Positions 47,144 through 59,520 of a stretch of 64,000 nucleotides of DNA are shown in pieces. Within the stretch, counting starts at the first letter, position 1; every line of letters starts with the position of its first letter. The stretch comes from Antilocapra americana. Taxonomy: Eukaryota; Chordata; Mammalia; Artiodactyla; Antilocapridae. The notes below the pieces were generated by a model. That model saw only the letters and a program-made list of their open reading frames with translations. It was not told the origin of the DNA and did no database searches. The position numbers and the translations under genes are program-made. Location of the stretch: positions 15,032,861 to 15,096,860 of the forward strand of contig ML664161.1 of NCBI GenBank assembly GCA_007570785.1, written 5' to 3'.

Positions 47144-47513
47144 AAAGACGGCAATGATGATCCTATATCTGAGACAGAAAAAGAGACACAGATATAAAGA
47201 ACAGACTTTTGGACTCTGTAGGAGAAGGCAAGGGTGGGATGATTTGAGAGAATAGCATTGAAACGTGTATATTATCATATGTGAAATAGATCACCAGTCC
47301 AGGTTCAATGCATGAGACAGATTGCCCAGAGCCGGTGCACTGGGATGACCCTGAGGGATGGGATTGGAAGGAAAGTGGGAGGGGGGTTCAGAATGGGGAA
47401 TACATGTACACCCATGGCTGATTCATGGCAATGTATGGCAAAAACCGCCACAATATTGTAAAGTAATTAGCCTCCAATTAAAATAAATTAATTAATTTAA
47501 AAAATAAAAAAAC

Positions 47514-48503
47514 AAATTCCAGATGGCTCAGTAGTATAAGTGTAAAAATAAAATTATGAAAGGTAAAAGAAAACACACATAAACTGAACCCTTCTGAAAC
47601 AAACAACTTGAAACCTAAATTCAAAATTAGGTAAGATATTTCACCCATGATTAAAAGAAAATTGATTGAATGAATCAAAAGACCTTTAAAAAACAGATTC
47701 AAGGAAATGGCTTTCAAAGAAACTAATATTTTAGGTGAATGGCTTAATTTTTGGAAGAAAATAAAGCTCAATTTGAATCACTTCACTCCTTTGGTTTAAA
47801 TATTGATTGGGCTCTCCATTGCATCTGGAAAATTTTGTTCAAATCCTTCTCTGGACGTTCAAGTCTGCCTGCAGCTCTGTCTCATTGGGTTTCCTGCCTC
47901 TATTCATCACACATCTCTCATATAAAGCAATGTAACTCAAAATAAGCTTCTCATTTTACACACATCTTAACTTAAGATCTCTGTAGATGTGATAATTACA
48001 TTTAATTTTTTCCAGAATCACCTTTTCCATTATCATGTCATAGCCACATGTTTAAACCATATACTTTTCTACAATACCAGTAGAAATACCACCTTTCCCA
48101 TGAGTCCATCTTAAATCCACATCCCTTCTCTGAACTTTTACAGAATTCCCTGTATCTATGGATTATGATTAGAGACTATATCTCTTTTCCTTGTGTTATT
48201 TTGTTTATTTATGTTTGTCTACTAAACTGTGTTTTTCTACTAAACTACTCTTCCAGAGCAGGAATTGTGTGACTAATCTTGATGTGAAGGGGTATTGCTA
48301 TTTTCATTGCCATATAGGGCTCCTGGTTCAATAAGTGTTTCATTACTGATGAATGAATGAATGAATGAATGAAAAAGTGAATGCATAAAAATTGGTGTAT
48401 AAGTACCAAAGAAATTGTTAGAGCCAAAAGAAAACAAAATTTAAATATTTACATATAAAACTCCAACAATATTTACCTTGCTGTTTCATTCTCCAGTGTG
48501 TAT
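47514..48503. other. no gene recognised; L2-like 3' end near 48240-48372
   Basis: The short stretch CAGATGGCTCAGTAGTAT after the L1 resembles a Bov-tA head but has no body. A GGAATTGTGTGACTA...AATAAGTGTTTCATTACTGATGAATGAATG pattern near 48260-48372 is L2/MIR-like. The 97-codon minus frame at 47478-47771 is A/T-driven. Confidence 0.4.
48351..48372. repeat. (GAAT)n microsatellite
   Basis: About five tetranucleotide units at the tail of an old repeat. Confidence 0.9.
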
Positions 48504-48847
48504 CCTTTGCTCTCTTTGTTTTTTTTTATTTTATTTTTTAAAATTTTCTTTACTTTATTGTGTTAGTTTTGCCATACATTGACATGAATCTGCCATGGGT
48601 ATACGTATGTTCCCCTTCCAGAACCCCCCCCTCCCTCCTCCCTCCCAATTCCCTCTCTCTGAGTCATCTCGGTGCACCAGCCCTGAGCATCAATCCTGGG
48701 TTGGCGATTGATTTCACATATGATAATTAACACGTTTCAAGGCCGTTCTCCCATATCATCCCACCCTTGCCATCTTCCACAGAGTCTACGAGACTGTTCT
48801 ATACATCTGCGTTTCTTTTGCTGTCTCGCATACCTTTGCTCTCTTTG
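48504..48847 (-). mobile_element. 5'-truncated L1 3' end with target-site duplication
   Basis: The insert at 48519-48832 begins with a T-rich run and carries the same 3'-end type as the copy at 32926 (TTTATTGTGTTAGTTTTGCC, GTGCACCAGCCCTGAGCATC). It extends about 75 bp further 5', to TTGCTGTCTCGCATA. The perfect 15-bp repeat CCTTTGCTCTCTTTG flanks it (48504-48518 and 48833-48847). Confidence 0.95.
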
Positions 48848-49584
48848 AATGATGGAAATTATTGTTCAGACTAGTTTGGTTGTGATTTTCCCTTTTCATT
48901 ATTTAGGAGCTGTGAGAGAATAAAGGAAAAAGGCATTCTACTGCATTATCCACATGCTCTTTCTTAGTGTTAAGTAACTACAGACTAATTTTGCTATCTT
49001 TCTTTCAGATAACTTAATTTTTAGATTTTTGCAATAATGAACATAGATCTTTCTATTTAAGAGAGTGTTTTACATATCACACCACTTAAAAAGCCTTGTT
49101 AATGACTTCTTATTGGTATAAATTACAAAATATTTCTCAACAAAAACAGAAGGAATTGTTTCAATATACTTAGATGGGAAGGGGACAAGTGCCTAACTGT
49201 AGGTGACTCTATCAAATACCAAAACAAATTCACTTTCAAAAATAACAAACCAAATAGCTAAGTTCTGGTAACTAGATGATACCTGACAAAGATCAGAAAA
49301 TTAGTTGACGGTATCTGTTAAAAATTTTATCTCCAAGATGTCACTCCTTTTAATGAACTTTTGAGGACTATTACCAACTAACATGTTAAATGTAGCAACA
49401 AAGTAATGATCCTTGGGGACCAAAAATTAAATATAAGCAAAATTTTACCTGTTTATCCAACAATGTGGATGTGAAAATAGTTCTTAATGAGGGTATTTTG
49501 AGTACTTAGCAATTGTTAAAATTAACCTTTCTAAAAATATTTGGTTGTTGTCAGTTTAAAAATGTGTTATTGTCCCCATGCTTA
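48848..49584. other. no gene recognised
   Basis: AT-rich DNA with no recognised repeat and no frame of 60 codons. Confidence 0.4.
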
Positions 49585-49975
49585 GTGTGTGTCAGGCAGT
49601 ATTCTAACCATCACCTATTAATGCATTTAATGCTTACAACCACCTATGAAATATAAGTATTATTATTCCCACTTTAAGATTAGGAAATTGACACATAAAG
49701 AGGCTTCCTCAGTGGCTCAGCAGTAAAGAATCCACCTGCAAAGCAGAAGCTGCCGGAGATGTAGTTTTGATCCCTGGGTTGGGAAAATCCTCTGGAGAAG
49801 GGCATGGCAACTCACTCCAGTATTCTTGCCTGGAGAATCCCATAGACAGAGGAGTCTGGCGGGCTAGAGTCCATAGGGTCACAAAGGGTCGAACATGACT
49901 GAAGCAACTTAGCACAGCACATAAAGAGGATAATTTCCTGCATGAAATCACACGGTTATTAACTGATATCCATTT
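49585..49975 (-). mobile_element. MIR SINE relic split by a Bov-tA
   Basis: The left part (49592-49703) shows TCAGGCAGTATTCTAACCATCACC ... TATTATTATTCCCACTTTAAGATTAGGAAATTGA. The right part (49918-49970) continues with AATTTCCTGCATGAAATCACACGGTTATTAACTG. The younger SINE sits between them. Confidence 0.6.
49704..49917 (+). mobile_element. Bov-tA SINE with target-site duplication, nested in MIR
   Basis: Head AGGCTTCCTCAGTGGCTCAG. The perfect 12-bp repeat CACATAAAGAGG flanks it (49692-49703 and 49918-49929). Confidence 0.94.
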
Positions 49976-51848
49976 TAAAAAAGAAATATATTTCCACTGC
50001 TAGTCTAGCCTCCTGTGCTGTACTACTAGTCCCTTAAGTAAGATTTTCTTCCTGCCGATAGATCTATAAACCTCAGCTTTGTATCTCAATACTCCTTCCA
50101 AAACCTCCTCAGAGATTCTCTGTTTACTGATAAATTTCCACAGGGACCCCTTTCAGGATATTTGCATTACCAAGAAAAAGAAAAAGCTCTTGGATATAAT
50201 CAGTTTAGTTTTAATATGAACAGATGAGGTAAGGAAGAACATTCATCATTATCCATGGGAAAGGGACATTTCCAGGGCTTCTGAAACCACTTGTACAACT
50301 TATAGTCCTTGACCTAGGGATTCAGTTGACTCAGTCATCACTGTGTCACACTCCACAAGAGGGAAATTATATTGTAATTAAAGACAACGTCTTTTATTAA
50401 AAGATCATTATGGCAATGAGCAGTTGCATTGCCCAAGTTTTTGCCTCTGACAAGGGCATTACCTCTGTCCAGCCCACAAGTGGATGCGTGAGGACAGAGC
50501 ACAGAAATGAAAGCAAAGATGACTCCTGTCCCACAGTGCACACTTAAAATTAAGAGACCCACTGGTGTGGTCACTCAGTGCAGACCCCACACCTGGCATT
50601 TTCATCAAAACAACCCTAAATCCAATTAATTAATTTACCTAAGAATCCACACCTAATTTTAGAGACATTGGAATATTAAGTCTATCTGGCTTTAATAACC
50701 TGTGGGAACCAAGGCTTCTTGATGTCTTTCTCCAAACAAAAAGTCCCCTACCTTTGACACACATCAAGATACAATCACCCTGGTGTGTTAAAATATCATA
50801 ATTAGTGCAACCCTGACATATTTAGTAAGTTACATAATATTATGAAGCTGTAGTTAGGCTTGAAAAAAAATAATGAAAACATTTTCTTTGCTTGGTACTA
50901 AATATTGCATTTTGTTCCATTTTACTTTGGTTGTGCTTTCAAAGCCCTCTTGAAATTTGGAGCACTGGTTTGAAACTGATTTGATTATGGGATATACAGT
51001 TAATTGGTTTTTGCATTTGAATTAATTGCATAAATGTTCAAAGAAGTTTTAAAAGAATCGTACTCAGTTAAAATTGATGTCATGGGAGACATCTCAGTTC
51101 ATAATATAAACAGTATTATTGTATTTCTAAAGAGATTCCTCCCTTCAAAACCTTTGGATATACAAGCATGTGACAAATTCTGCTTCTCATGGTGGCTCTT
51201 AGCCAGGTAAATCTTCATCATATGTTCTGAGGCAAATGTCTCTGTATATCCATTGACTGAAACCATCAAGATTTTGCTAAAAACTGGAATGAAATAACTA
51301 TAAAATAACAGATGTTTGTTTTATCTTTCTTCAAGCAGACACCATTGTAGCTTATACTCTATTTGAAATAACTACAGCAGCATGCTTTAATCATAGTGCA
51401 AACCCAGTACAGTCATAGAGTGCTCCAGAAGAAACTTGCATACAAATTAATTCACCCGACTTGACTCTCAAGAACAACACATATGACTAAAATATGAAAG
51501 GCATTGTAATATCCATCTTGCAGATGAAGAAACTGAGCTTTGTAAATGCTAACAACTGGTTCCTGACCATAAAACTAGTAAGTGAAATGAATCTACTTTT
51601 TGTATAATAGGTTGTGGACAATGGTATATAACAATCGGTTTTAACTATTCACAAGTCCTCAAGAAAAGACACAATTTGTACAAATTCATAATTTTTTTTG
51701 GTTAAAACCTTGAAAACACTTTGGGTATTTAAGACATGTTCAGGTATAAACTGGTTACCAGTGAGTGCACCTAGTTACTGCCCAGAAGCTGCATCTCAAC
51801 TTAGTATTTTACTTTTTGTTATTTACTGCTAATTTCATGAAAAGTAGA
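49976..51848. other. no gene recognised; MIR-like piece near 51505-51595
   Basis: Mostly unassigned. CCATCTTGCAGATGAAGAAACTGAGC (51513) and CATAAAACTAGTAAGTGAAATG (51570) are MIR-like in reverse orientation. A 78-codon minus frame at 50338-50574 has no recognised motif. Confidence 0.4.
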
Positions 51849-52055
51849 ATTGTTAGTCACTCGGTTGTGTCCGACTCTTTGCGACCTCATGGACTGTAGC
51901 CTGCCAGGTTCATCTGTCCATGGGGATTCTCCAGGCAAGAACACTGGAGTGGCTTGCCATTCCCTTCTCCAGGGCATCTTCCCAACTCAGGGATTGAACC
52001 CAGGTCTCCTGCATTGCAAGTAGATTCTTTACTGTCTAAACCACCAGGGAAATCC
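51849..52055 (-). mobile_element. Bov-tA SINE
   Basis: Minus-strand copy, near consensus in the body (GTCCGACTCTTTGCGACC with both CpGs kept), ending GTCTAAACCACCAGGGAAATCC. Confidence 0.94.
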
Positions 52056-52490
52056 ACTGATATCACAAGGATCTGAATAAATCAAACATATATTCTAGGT
52101 TATTCATTCTCCAAAAATAGAGCTACCATGTGACTCTGTGCCAAGGCTCTATGAGATGTGGGAGATGCAGTGGTGAGCAATGCTGACTCAGTCCCTGGAC
52201 TAAAGAAGCTTGCAGCTCAGGATCAGCCATTAGGTAAGAAATTAGTAACAAAGCATGAGAGTTATAAGAGATGATTTTCAGGGAGCAGCGAGATCTAACT
52301 TAGGGACTGACCAGGAAATTTCTCCCTGGGAAAACTGAGACATGAAGATTAAACATAAATTGGGCAGTTTAAAGAGGGGGGGGGCAGAATAACATCTGTT
52401 TAATTTTGGTTTTATTGTTTATTGGTGGAAAATATAGTATAATAATAGTGTTTATAAATTTAGGAATATGTAATGGTCTCAGGATGTAAC

Positions 52491-52709
52491 AGACTTCCTT
52501 GGTGGCCCACTGGTAAAGAATCCGCCTGCTAATGCAGTAGCTGCAAAGCGAGTTCTACACCTGGATTAGGAAGATCTGCTAGAGAAGGAAATGGCAACCC
52601 ACTCCAGTATTCTTGCCTGGTAAATTCCATGGACAGAATAGCCTGGTGGGCTACAGTCCATGGGGTCACAAAAGAGTAGAGCATGACTTAGTGACTAAAT
52701 AGCAGCAGT
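52491..52709 (+). mobile_element. Bov-tA SINE
   Basis: Head AGACTTCCTTGGTGGCCCAC and a diverged B-box region (GAGTTCTACACCTGG). Short flanking repeats AGGATGTA (52481 and 52710 areas) probably mark the target site. A run of about nine Gs lies just upstream at 52376-52384. Confidence 0.93.
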
Positions 52710-53776
52710 AGGATGTACCAAGGTGAATGAATGTCTAGATTCTAGTCTGAGATTCCTTCTATCTATTAATACTTAACTAAATTGGTTAGAACATGATGCA
52801 CTTACAAAATCATAAATTGCATTTTTAAATGATGATGTTTTTCCCTGTCCTTGTTATATAATCTGTGATCATAACTCTGTCATAAGAAAGATTGCCTAAG
52901 AAAATATGGATGGAAGAGAAAATTTTCATTGCCAACACTGGGGAGAAAATGTAGTACATTTTCTAAATTTAAAAGTACAGAAAATTTGAAGTACAGATGC
53001 TAGTGACATCATATACTTTTCTGTTTACTTTAAAAACATCAGCTTATTATACAGTTTATACACACACCATAAAACACAGTCAGAGTCTTATATGTCTTTT
53101 GGTAGTGTTTGGAACAAAGAATTCATGTTAATTTGTATTTCTTCTTATAAACATTCTAATTTTTTCAAGTGTCTCTAAGCATTTTTGCAAGTTTTCACTA
53201 TATGTGTCTGAATATTCAGTAGTTATAGTACTATATTTTACATAACATCTGTTGAAAATGTCATTATGTAGCATAGTGAAATCCTAATTGATAACATATT
53301 TTAAAAAGTCAAATCTAAATTTAAAATTTCTTTTCTGAATAATGGACAACACCAAGGATTAGATTCAGAGAAAGAGAGTATAGTTAACACAAATCACAAA
53401 ATTATATGTACAAAAGGTATTATATTTTTAACATATACCTCAAATTATTATTATTGCTCAAAATATTTGACTTAAAAATCTGAGAGTAATCTTTTAGAAT
53501 GTTACCAAGTTTGTAAAGATCACAGAATGTTAAAATTGGATGTAACATTTTATAGTCAACTCCCTCATTTTATAAATGAGAAAACAGAGATTCAAAAGTG
53601 AGTGACCTAACTAAGCTCACAGGACTGATTAGCATTAATGAAGAGAAGACTCACATATTTTGATTCAATGTCGAGTTGTTTGGGGTTACCAGGCTACCAG
53701 CTTTTTATCTCACACAAAGATAAAAATATTTCCAAGCGGACTTTAAGATGATTCTTCCACCATTTTGAATGCACAT
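52710..53776. other. no gene recognised; MIR-like piece at 53555-53640
   Basis: CTCCCTCATTTTATAAATGAGAAAACAGAGATTC...CTAAGCTCACAGGACTG is MIR-like in reverse orientation. The rest is AT-rich and unassigned. Confidence 0.45.
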
Positions 53777-53832
53777 CTGTAGCCTGGTGGGTTACAAAAG
53801 AGTTGAACAAGACTTAGCGACTAAACAACAAC
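53777..53832 (+). mobile_element. 3' fragment of a Bov-tA SINE
   Basis: Only the last ~55 bp are present: GTAGCCTGGTGGGTTACAAAAGAGTTGAAC...GACTTAGCGACTAAACAACAAC. Confidence 0.85.
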
Positions 53833-54972
53833 CACAATAGTGTTTGCATAGTTCATGTATAATAGTGGAAAAGATAACTCACAACAAAGGAAAACTCAAA
53901 GCATGTTGATTATTGTTTTTGACCTTTGTTGACACTAGGATGGTTACAAAAATATTTGAGAGTCATTGTAAAGGTGTCCTATGTCCCTTTATTGAAGAGT
54001 AAAAACTGGAAAAAAACTGATGAAAAGTCATAGATATCAATGTTCTTGACCACTCTGTATCTATCTGTCCATCTATCTGTCTGCCTCCATGCTATAATGA
54101 ACAATTCGCAAGGAAACTGAAATTACTGTATTTGCATGTGTAGAAAAATAATTATTATAATCTTCTAAATTGAGTAGTTAAATCATTTTTTGATGGCTAT
54201 CAAGAAAGTCAGAGGATTGCAAGATTTTTGTTGTTGTTGCTTTTGGTCATACCCATTTAAGCAGATTATGTCACCCATTTTATTGTTACATGGAATAAGT
54301 GGAAGTAGCTCTAAAACCTCTTCAGTGCAAGAAAAGGAAGACACTGAATCTGTCCAAAGTATTGGCATGTAAATAGTGATTGCTGTTAGACAAAATAATC
54401 CTGAAAGTTAACACGCATAATCAACAACAACAGAAGAAACACTCAATGTAGCAGAATGCCTTGCATGTGGATGGGAAGTATTGATGGAGGCTTTAGCTGG
54501 CAACACTTTCTTGAAAGACCTTTCATCTAGGAGGGCAGAGCACTGCAACAGCGACAAGCATGCAACGGTAGGTCATTCATCAGACTGAGGGAGGACTGAA
54601 TGCAGGTCTCGGACAGAGGCTTTAACTGCACATCTAACAGGAACTGGGAATCAGAAAGGTATAGGACACGGTCTTACCTGAAGAGTTACAGACAGAAGAC
54701 CAATTACTAGAATCACGGTACAACAATAAGACTAAAGGGGGAGGTTAGCCTAGGTTTAAGAAAAGAGGACTGCTGGCAATAGAAGTGGCTGAGCCAAGCC
54801 CCAGAGCAAAGTATACAAGCATATGCTCAGATAGGTGGGATTTAACTTGTTCTATCCTCACAGCTTTCTGTCTAAATCATAGTGCCAAAGAATGGCACCC
54901 ATTCATAAATCTGTTTCCATCTTATATATAAGTAAGTCATGTGGATACGCACCTGTATATGCATTTGCACCT
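53833..54972. other. no gene recognised
   Basis: Overlapping 60-codon frames on opposite strands at 54183-54372 are probably coincidental. A moderately GC-rich part at 54460-54800 shows no recognised repeat or exon. Confidence 0.4.
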
Positions 54973-55187
54973 GGACTTTGCAGGTGGCACAGTGGTAAAG
55001 AGTCCTCCTGCCAGTGCAGGAGACACAAGAGATGTGGGTTCCATCCCTGGCTCGGAAAATCCCCTTGAGGATGGCATGGCAACCCACTCTATAATCTTGC
55101 CTGGAGAATCGCATTGACAGAGGAACCTGGAGGGCTACAGTCCACAGGGACACAAAGGGACACAACTGAACACACAGCGCACACACA
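54973..55187 (+). mobile_element. Bov-tA SINE with target-site duplication
   Basis: Head GACTTTGCAGGTGGCACAGTGG. Flanking perfect 11-bp repeats CATTTGCACCT at 54962-54972 and 55188-55198. The 113-codon minus frame is a SINE shadow. Confidence 0.94.
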
Positions 55188-55198
55188 CATTTGCACCT

Positions 55199-56376
55199 AG
55201 GATTACCTTTCACTTAATCTCAATTTCTTCATATTTTTCTTTAGAGTTTTATAGGTCCCCTTTCTATCTTATATCTGACCATCACCACCATTTATAAATA
55301 CCAATAAGAAAATCAGTTCTAGAGCCATCCTGTAATTAATTTTGTGAATGGAATTTTCTTTATCCCCACTAGTTATTTGACAAATTAAAATTTGGTAACT
55401 GTGTTGATATAAAAAAAATAAAGACTGAATTCAGGATGACTACTGCATAATGATTACTGACCACGTTGTAACAAATACCTTAATGACTCATGCCTTTAAG
55501 TAGATAGCTTAATTGTAGTATCTTTTTCTCAACATGACAGCCAGAAATAAATGAACTAAAACATAAGTAAATAGAAAAACATGTCTTTGAGTTTCTGAGT
55601 TATATTTTAATATGGCTACATTATATTTTCAAATATGTATACTAGGTCAAAGGTAATAAATTATAAAAGTCATTCCTAGAGCAAGCTGATCACACAAAGT
55701 AATATTAAGATATTTCTCTAAAGAAATCAAGGCAATTTTTTCACTGAACTTAACTAAGCCTTTTGTAAAAGAGATAGGTAAAGAATATAAGGATTTGCAC
55801 TACATGAATAGAAAGATGAAATTATTTATATGGAAAGAATTCCAAATCTATATAAATGCACAAGGCTAAACCGATTCAAAATGCAACACTCAACTGCATT
55901 TTTAACTTTTTATATTGATTTATAAACTAATGGATCACATTGCCAGTTGGAGACAAAATATTTCATGTCTTTTCCTGCTGTAACTCAGACTCAATTTAAA
56001 GAATAAAAAGGCAGTATCTATTTGGAGTAAGAGAAATATATAAAATCAAACACAAGGATACAATTTTTCCTATTGAAGTAGCAAAATATCTAAAATCATA
56101 ATAATGTGAGAGCATGAGAAATATATACAAATACAATCCTGATTAACGTGTAAGTAACATTTTTGGAAGAGCAAGATTCTTAAGTCTATAATTCAATCCA
56201 ATTATTTTACCTCAGGATATAACCTTAGAAAATAATTAGATATGTGGACATAGGTCTATATAAAAAGATATTCACTGGTGTGTTATTTAATTCTAATACT
56301 AGAAGTTTGTTTTTTAAGTATTCTGATAAATCCATGTAATGGATATTATTAAAGTATTAAACATTTGTATTCTATG
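55199..56376. other. no gene recognised
   Basis: Very AT-rich DNA without a frame of 60 codons or a recognised repeat. Confidence 0.4.
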
Positions 56377-56622
56377 TAATGTGTGCTTAGTCACTCAGTT
56401 GTGTCCTGTGTAATGTGGGCTTAGTTGCTCAGTCATGTTCAACTCTTTGTGAGCCCATGGACTGTAACCCGCCAGGCTCCTCTATCCATGGGGATTCTCC
56501 AGACAAGAATACTTGAGTGGGTTGCCATGCCCTCCTCCAGGGGATAGTCCCAACCCAGGGATGGAACCCAGGTCTCCTGAATTGCCGGTGGATTCTTAAC
56601 CATCTGAGCCACAAGGGAAGCC
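56377..56622 (-). mobile_element. Bov-tA SINE with a partial tandem duplication at its 3' end
   Basis: Minus-strand copy with head CATCTGAGCCACAAGGGAAGCCC at 56600-56622. At the other end, TGTAATGTGTGCTTAGTCAC (56385) and TGTAATGTGGGCTTAGTTGC (56410) are two copies of the SINE end plus flank. Confidence 0.92.
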
Positions 56623-56735
56623 CATACTATATCATAAAATTATATAATAATAACAAAAACAAGATACAAAATAGCATATGCATGAGCTAATGTTTATTTG
56701 GTTGCAAACAACAGAAACAAATGTTAGCCAAAGAT

Positions 56736-56812
56736 TATGATGCAGAAGGAGGGGAGGATGGAGGAAGGGGTGGAGGGGGGAAGAGAAGAAGGAATAAGCA
56801 AAGGAAAGCTGA
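56736..56812 (+). repeat. polypurine, G-rich tract
   Basis: Almost only A and G over about 70 bases, with three G runs of four or more. It could form unusual structure, but it has only three long G runs, so it is not a standard quadruplex motif. Confidence 0.8.
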
Positions 56813-58403
56813 AGAATCAGCTTAGTAGAAGCAGTTTGGGGAAACCAGGAAGGGAAAGCTAATTTTCAGCTGCATCTATTTACCACTACATGGCTCAATT
56901 TTTTTTTTTTTCTGTCTTTGAATTACTGTATTCAAAGTGTCAGGAAAGAGACTGGTACAGTTTGAGTCAAGCATATATCACTTGGCTAGAGAAACTTCAC
57001 TGTAATTCTATCAATCCTGTGTATTACAGACAAAGTTTTGTTTTGTTTTGTGAAATAACTGGAACATTCGCTCCCAGTAAAGGAATTAATGTGATAATAC
57101 TTGTTTTTTTCCCTTATTTTTATGGTTTCCAAGTTTCGTACATTGAATATTATCTGTTTTCAGAAAAGTAACGTTAATTTATTTTAAAAGAACGGTTCAC
57201 AGAACAGAGCAAGGCAGGCTTAGATAGGAATTATGTTTATTCCTTTCTTTACTTATAACTAAATGAGCTTATTCCTGAATGTGGAAATCAGTATTTATTA
57301 TATTCTTTTAATTATGGAATTTATTCTTTTGTTTAAAATCAGTACTATTTACATAAAATGTCTCACTAATAATTGCTTTGCCCTTTCTCTTATATGTTCC
57401 CAGGCTGCTCTTTTTTCTTTGGTTTTTAATGTACAATTGAAATATGATATTTTATTTTGGAACCAGCATATCCACCTTCTATCTAAAAGTTCCACTGCTA
57501 AGTTGAGATACAATAAAGTGTAGCTTTTTTTCACCTTTAAAATGTATCTTTTGTTAATATCAATTGATTACTAGAATATTTCATAGAAAATACCTGTATT
57601 TTTAATTAACTGTGGGCCATTTTTCAAATAATAATACTTTTTTTCAGGTTTAGATCTAGGGCTGATTTTGATACATTTTGATCATGATACATTTGCTTTT
57701 TTCATTAAACATGGAACAGAGCAGTCAACTCAAAAACAAATTCCAAAGGAATTTGACAGGGTTTGAAAACTGTTTTTGAAGTTTATTGGAAAGAAATCTC
57801 TTAATCCAGGATCACTGCCTTCGGTGATTGTAAGAAAGATGACTAGACCATGAAGAAACTAGCCAGGGAAGTAATAAAAAGGTTGTTTTTCCATCTTTTG
57901 AAGGACAGGAATGGAAAGAGAAAATAATATTTACCAGGGGTGAATAATTGGAATTGATCTACATGGAACATTTTTAAAATCTACTTTTTAAAATCTTTTA
58001 GATATACAGAACCTGCTCAAAATTGGGAATAGGAATATTAACAGTAGATATGGCTATTAGTTAAGATATTTTTTTACCAATTATGTATGTTTAATAATTT
58101 TTATCTGTAATCTTAGAATGAGAATTTTATAATTATAATTTTTAAATATTAAAATCCTTCATAGTATTAACCAAGTGTTATGCTGGTATGGTAGAAGCAT
58201 CACAGGCTAGAAGTCCAAATAATCTTATTATTCTGCCATTTTCTGGCTTGATCACCTTGGATTCTTTATCTTGCTGTTTCCTTTAGTAAATACATGTACA
58301 TATACAAGCACACACGCACACACAAGTATGTAAAATACTGGCTGTGCCATTCACAACTCATATGGTAATTATGTGAATTAGATGAATTGTAAATATGAGA
58401 ACA
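56813..58403. other. no gene recognised
   Basis: The frames of 93 and 86 codons at 56890-57171 and 57263-57523 are hydrophobic and AT-driven, without recognised motifs. A possible MIR remnant lies near 58225-58290 (CTGCCATTTTCTGGCTTGATCACCTTGG). Confidence 0.4.
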
Positions 58404-58611
58404 GGCCTTCCAGGCTCAGTGGTAAAGAATCTATCTGCTAATGCAGGAGATGCAGGAGACTTGGGTTTGATCCCTGGATCAAGATCCCCTGGATGAGAAA
58501 ATAGCAACCCCACAAGTATTCTCCCATGGAAAATTCCATGGACAGAGGAGCCTGGAGGGCCACAATCCAGGGTGTCTCAAAGAGTAGGACACAACTAAGT
58601 GGCTGAGCACA
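58404..58611 (+). mobile_element. Bov-tA SINE
   Basis: Head GGCCTTCCAGGCTCAGTGG, with the B-box CpG decayed (GGGTTTGATCCCTGG). Small deletions in the middle of the body. Confidence 0.92.
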
Positions 58612-59333
58612 CTCAAACATGAAAATGCAAGAAAAGCTGTAAATTTTAATGGACAGGTAAGGTGATACTACTGTTACTGTCATTATTATTATTATTAAGC
58701 AGAAAATGAGAAACTTGGCTTCCAAATTATCTTTGGTTTCTTAGCTACAGATATTTATCATTGTAGACTCTAGCACTATAAAAATGAAGTAATTGAGCAT
58801 CACTAATAGTGTTCTTGATATCAATGAGGAAAGATATTATGTAAATATTATGAGTTTTGATTCATATACATTTTTTAATTGATTTAAAAGCTTTCTTTCA
58901 AAAATCTATGATATTTTGGGCAGCTTCCTATAAATTCTTTATGATTGTAGTGCTTGTCAAAGGAGAGATACTGACAGCACCCGTAACTATTTATCTTTAG
59001 AAAAAGGCATCAGCAATTAAAACTTCTAAAGGCCTTGGGGAAGCACTGCCTCACAACAGAAAGACTATGGTCTGGTCTCCATGGGCAGTTTAATTCTGCA
59101 GGGATGCCAAGAAAGGGCCTCATTTGCACTAGCGGTTTTCACGTCACAACCCATTAAGAGTTGAAATGGAGTCTGCCAATGTGCTTTATAGGCTGCAGGA
59201 CAATGCTGGATAGCAGCAGTGAGACACAGCAAGCCCTGGAATGGAAAGACTTCTGCCAAGTCAGGCTGCCTGAGGCTGGCGGATAAATCAGGTCATCTCT
59301 GGGGGGGCCTGTCTTACCCACCATGGGGTAGCA
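58612..59333. other. no gene recognised
   Basis: The part at 59030-59330 is less AT-rich and has 64- and 84-codon minus-strand frames, but no recognised domain. Confidence 0.4.
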
Positions 59334-59520
59334 GCTTTTTCTGTGAAGGGCCAGATGGTAACTAGTTAAGGCTTTATAGGCTACATACAACCTCTGTCCC
59401 CTAATCACTCTCTCTCTCTCTCTTCATCCTTGACCCCTACTGTGTATGCGTGGTTTTTTTTCACAACCCTTTCAAAATACAAGAACCATTTTAGGCCAGA
59501 AGTCCTACAGAAACAGGTCA
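59334..59520 (+). mobile_element. possible MER5-like hAT DNA transposon relic
   Basis: CTTTTTCTGTGAAGGGCCAGATGGTAACTAGTTAAGGCTTTATAGG and TACAAGAACCATTTTAGGCC...TACAGAAACAGG resemble MER5/Charlie elements of old mammalian age. A (TC)n run at 59408-59424 interrupts it. Match by memory. Confidence 0.5.

Larger units (their letters stand above)
39630..47513 (+). mobile_element. full-length but inactive ruminant L1 LINE (~7.9 kb)
   Basis: The 5' end carries the canonical start (GGGGGTGGTCCTAAGATGG at 39630), then a ~2.8-kb 5' UTR, ORF1, ORF2, a short 3' UTR and an A-rich end at 47490-47512. The length is close to the ~8 kb of intact ruminant L1. Both ORFs are broken (stops and frameshifts in each) and the RT catalytic motif is mutated, so it cannot move by itself. 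An exact target-site duplication could not be assigned: the candidate ACAAACT/ACAAATT is too weak. Confidence 0.95.

Noticed and set aside
47514..47535. Short Bov-tA-head-like stretch after the L1 tail
   Set aside because: Only about 18 bases match and no SINE body follows, so it is not listed as an element.
56746..56795. G-quadruplex at the polypurine tract
   Set aside because: There are only three long G runs with unequal long loops. It was listed only as a purine tract.
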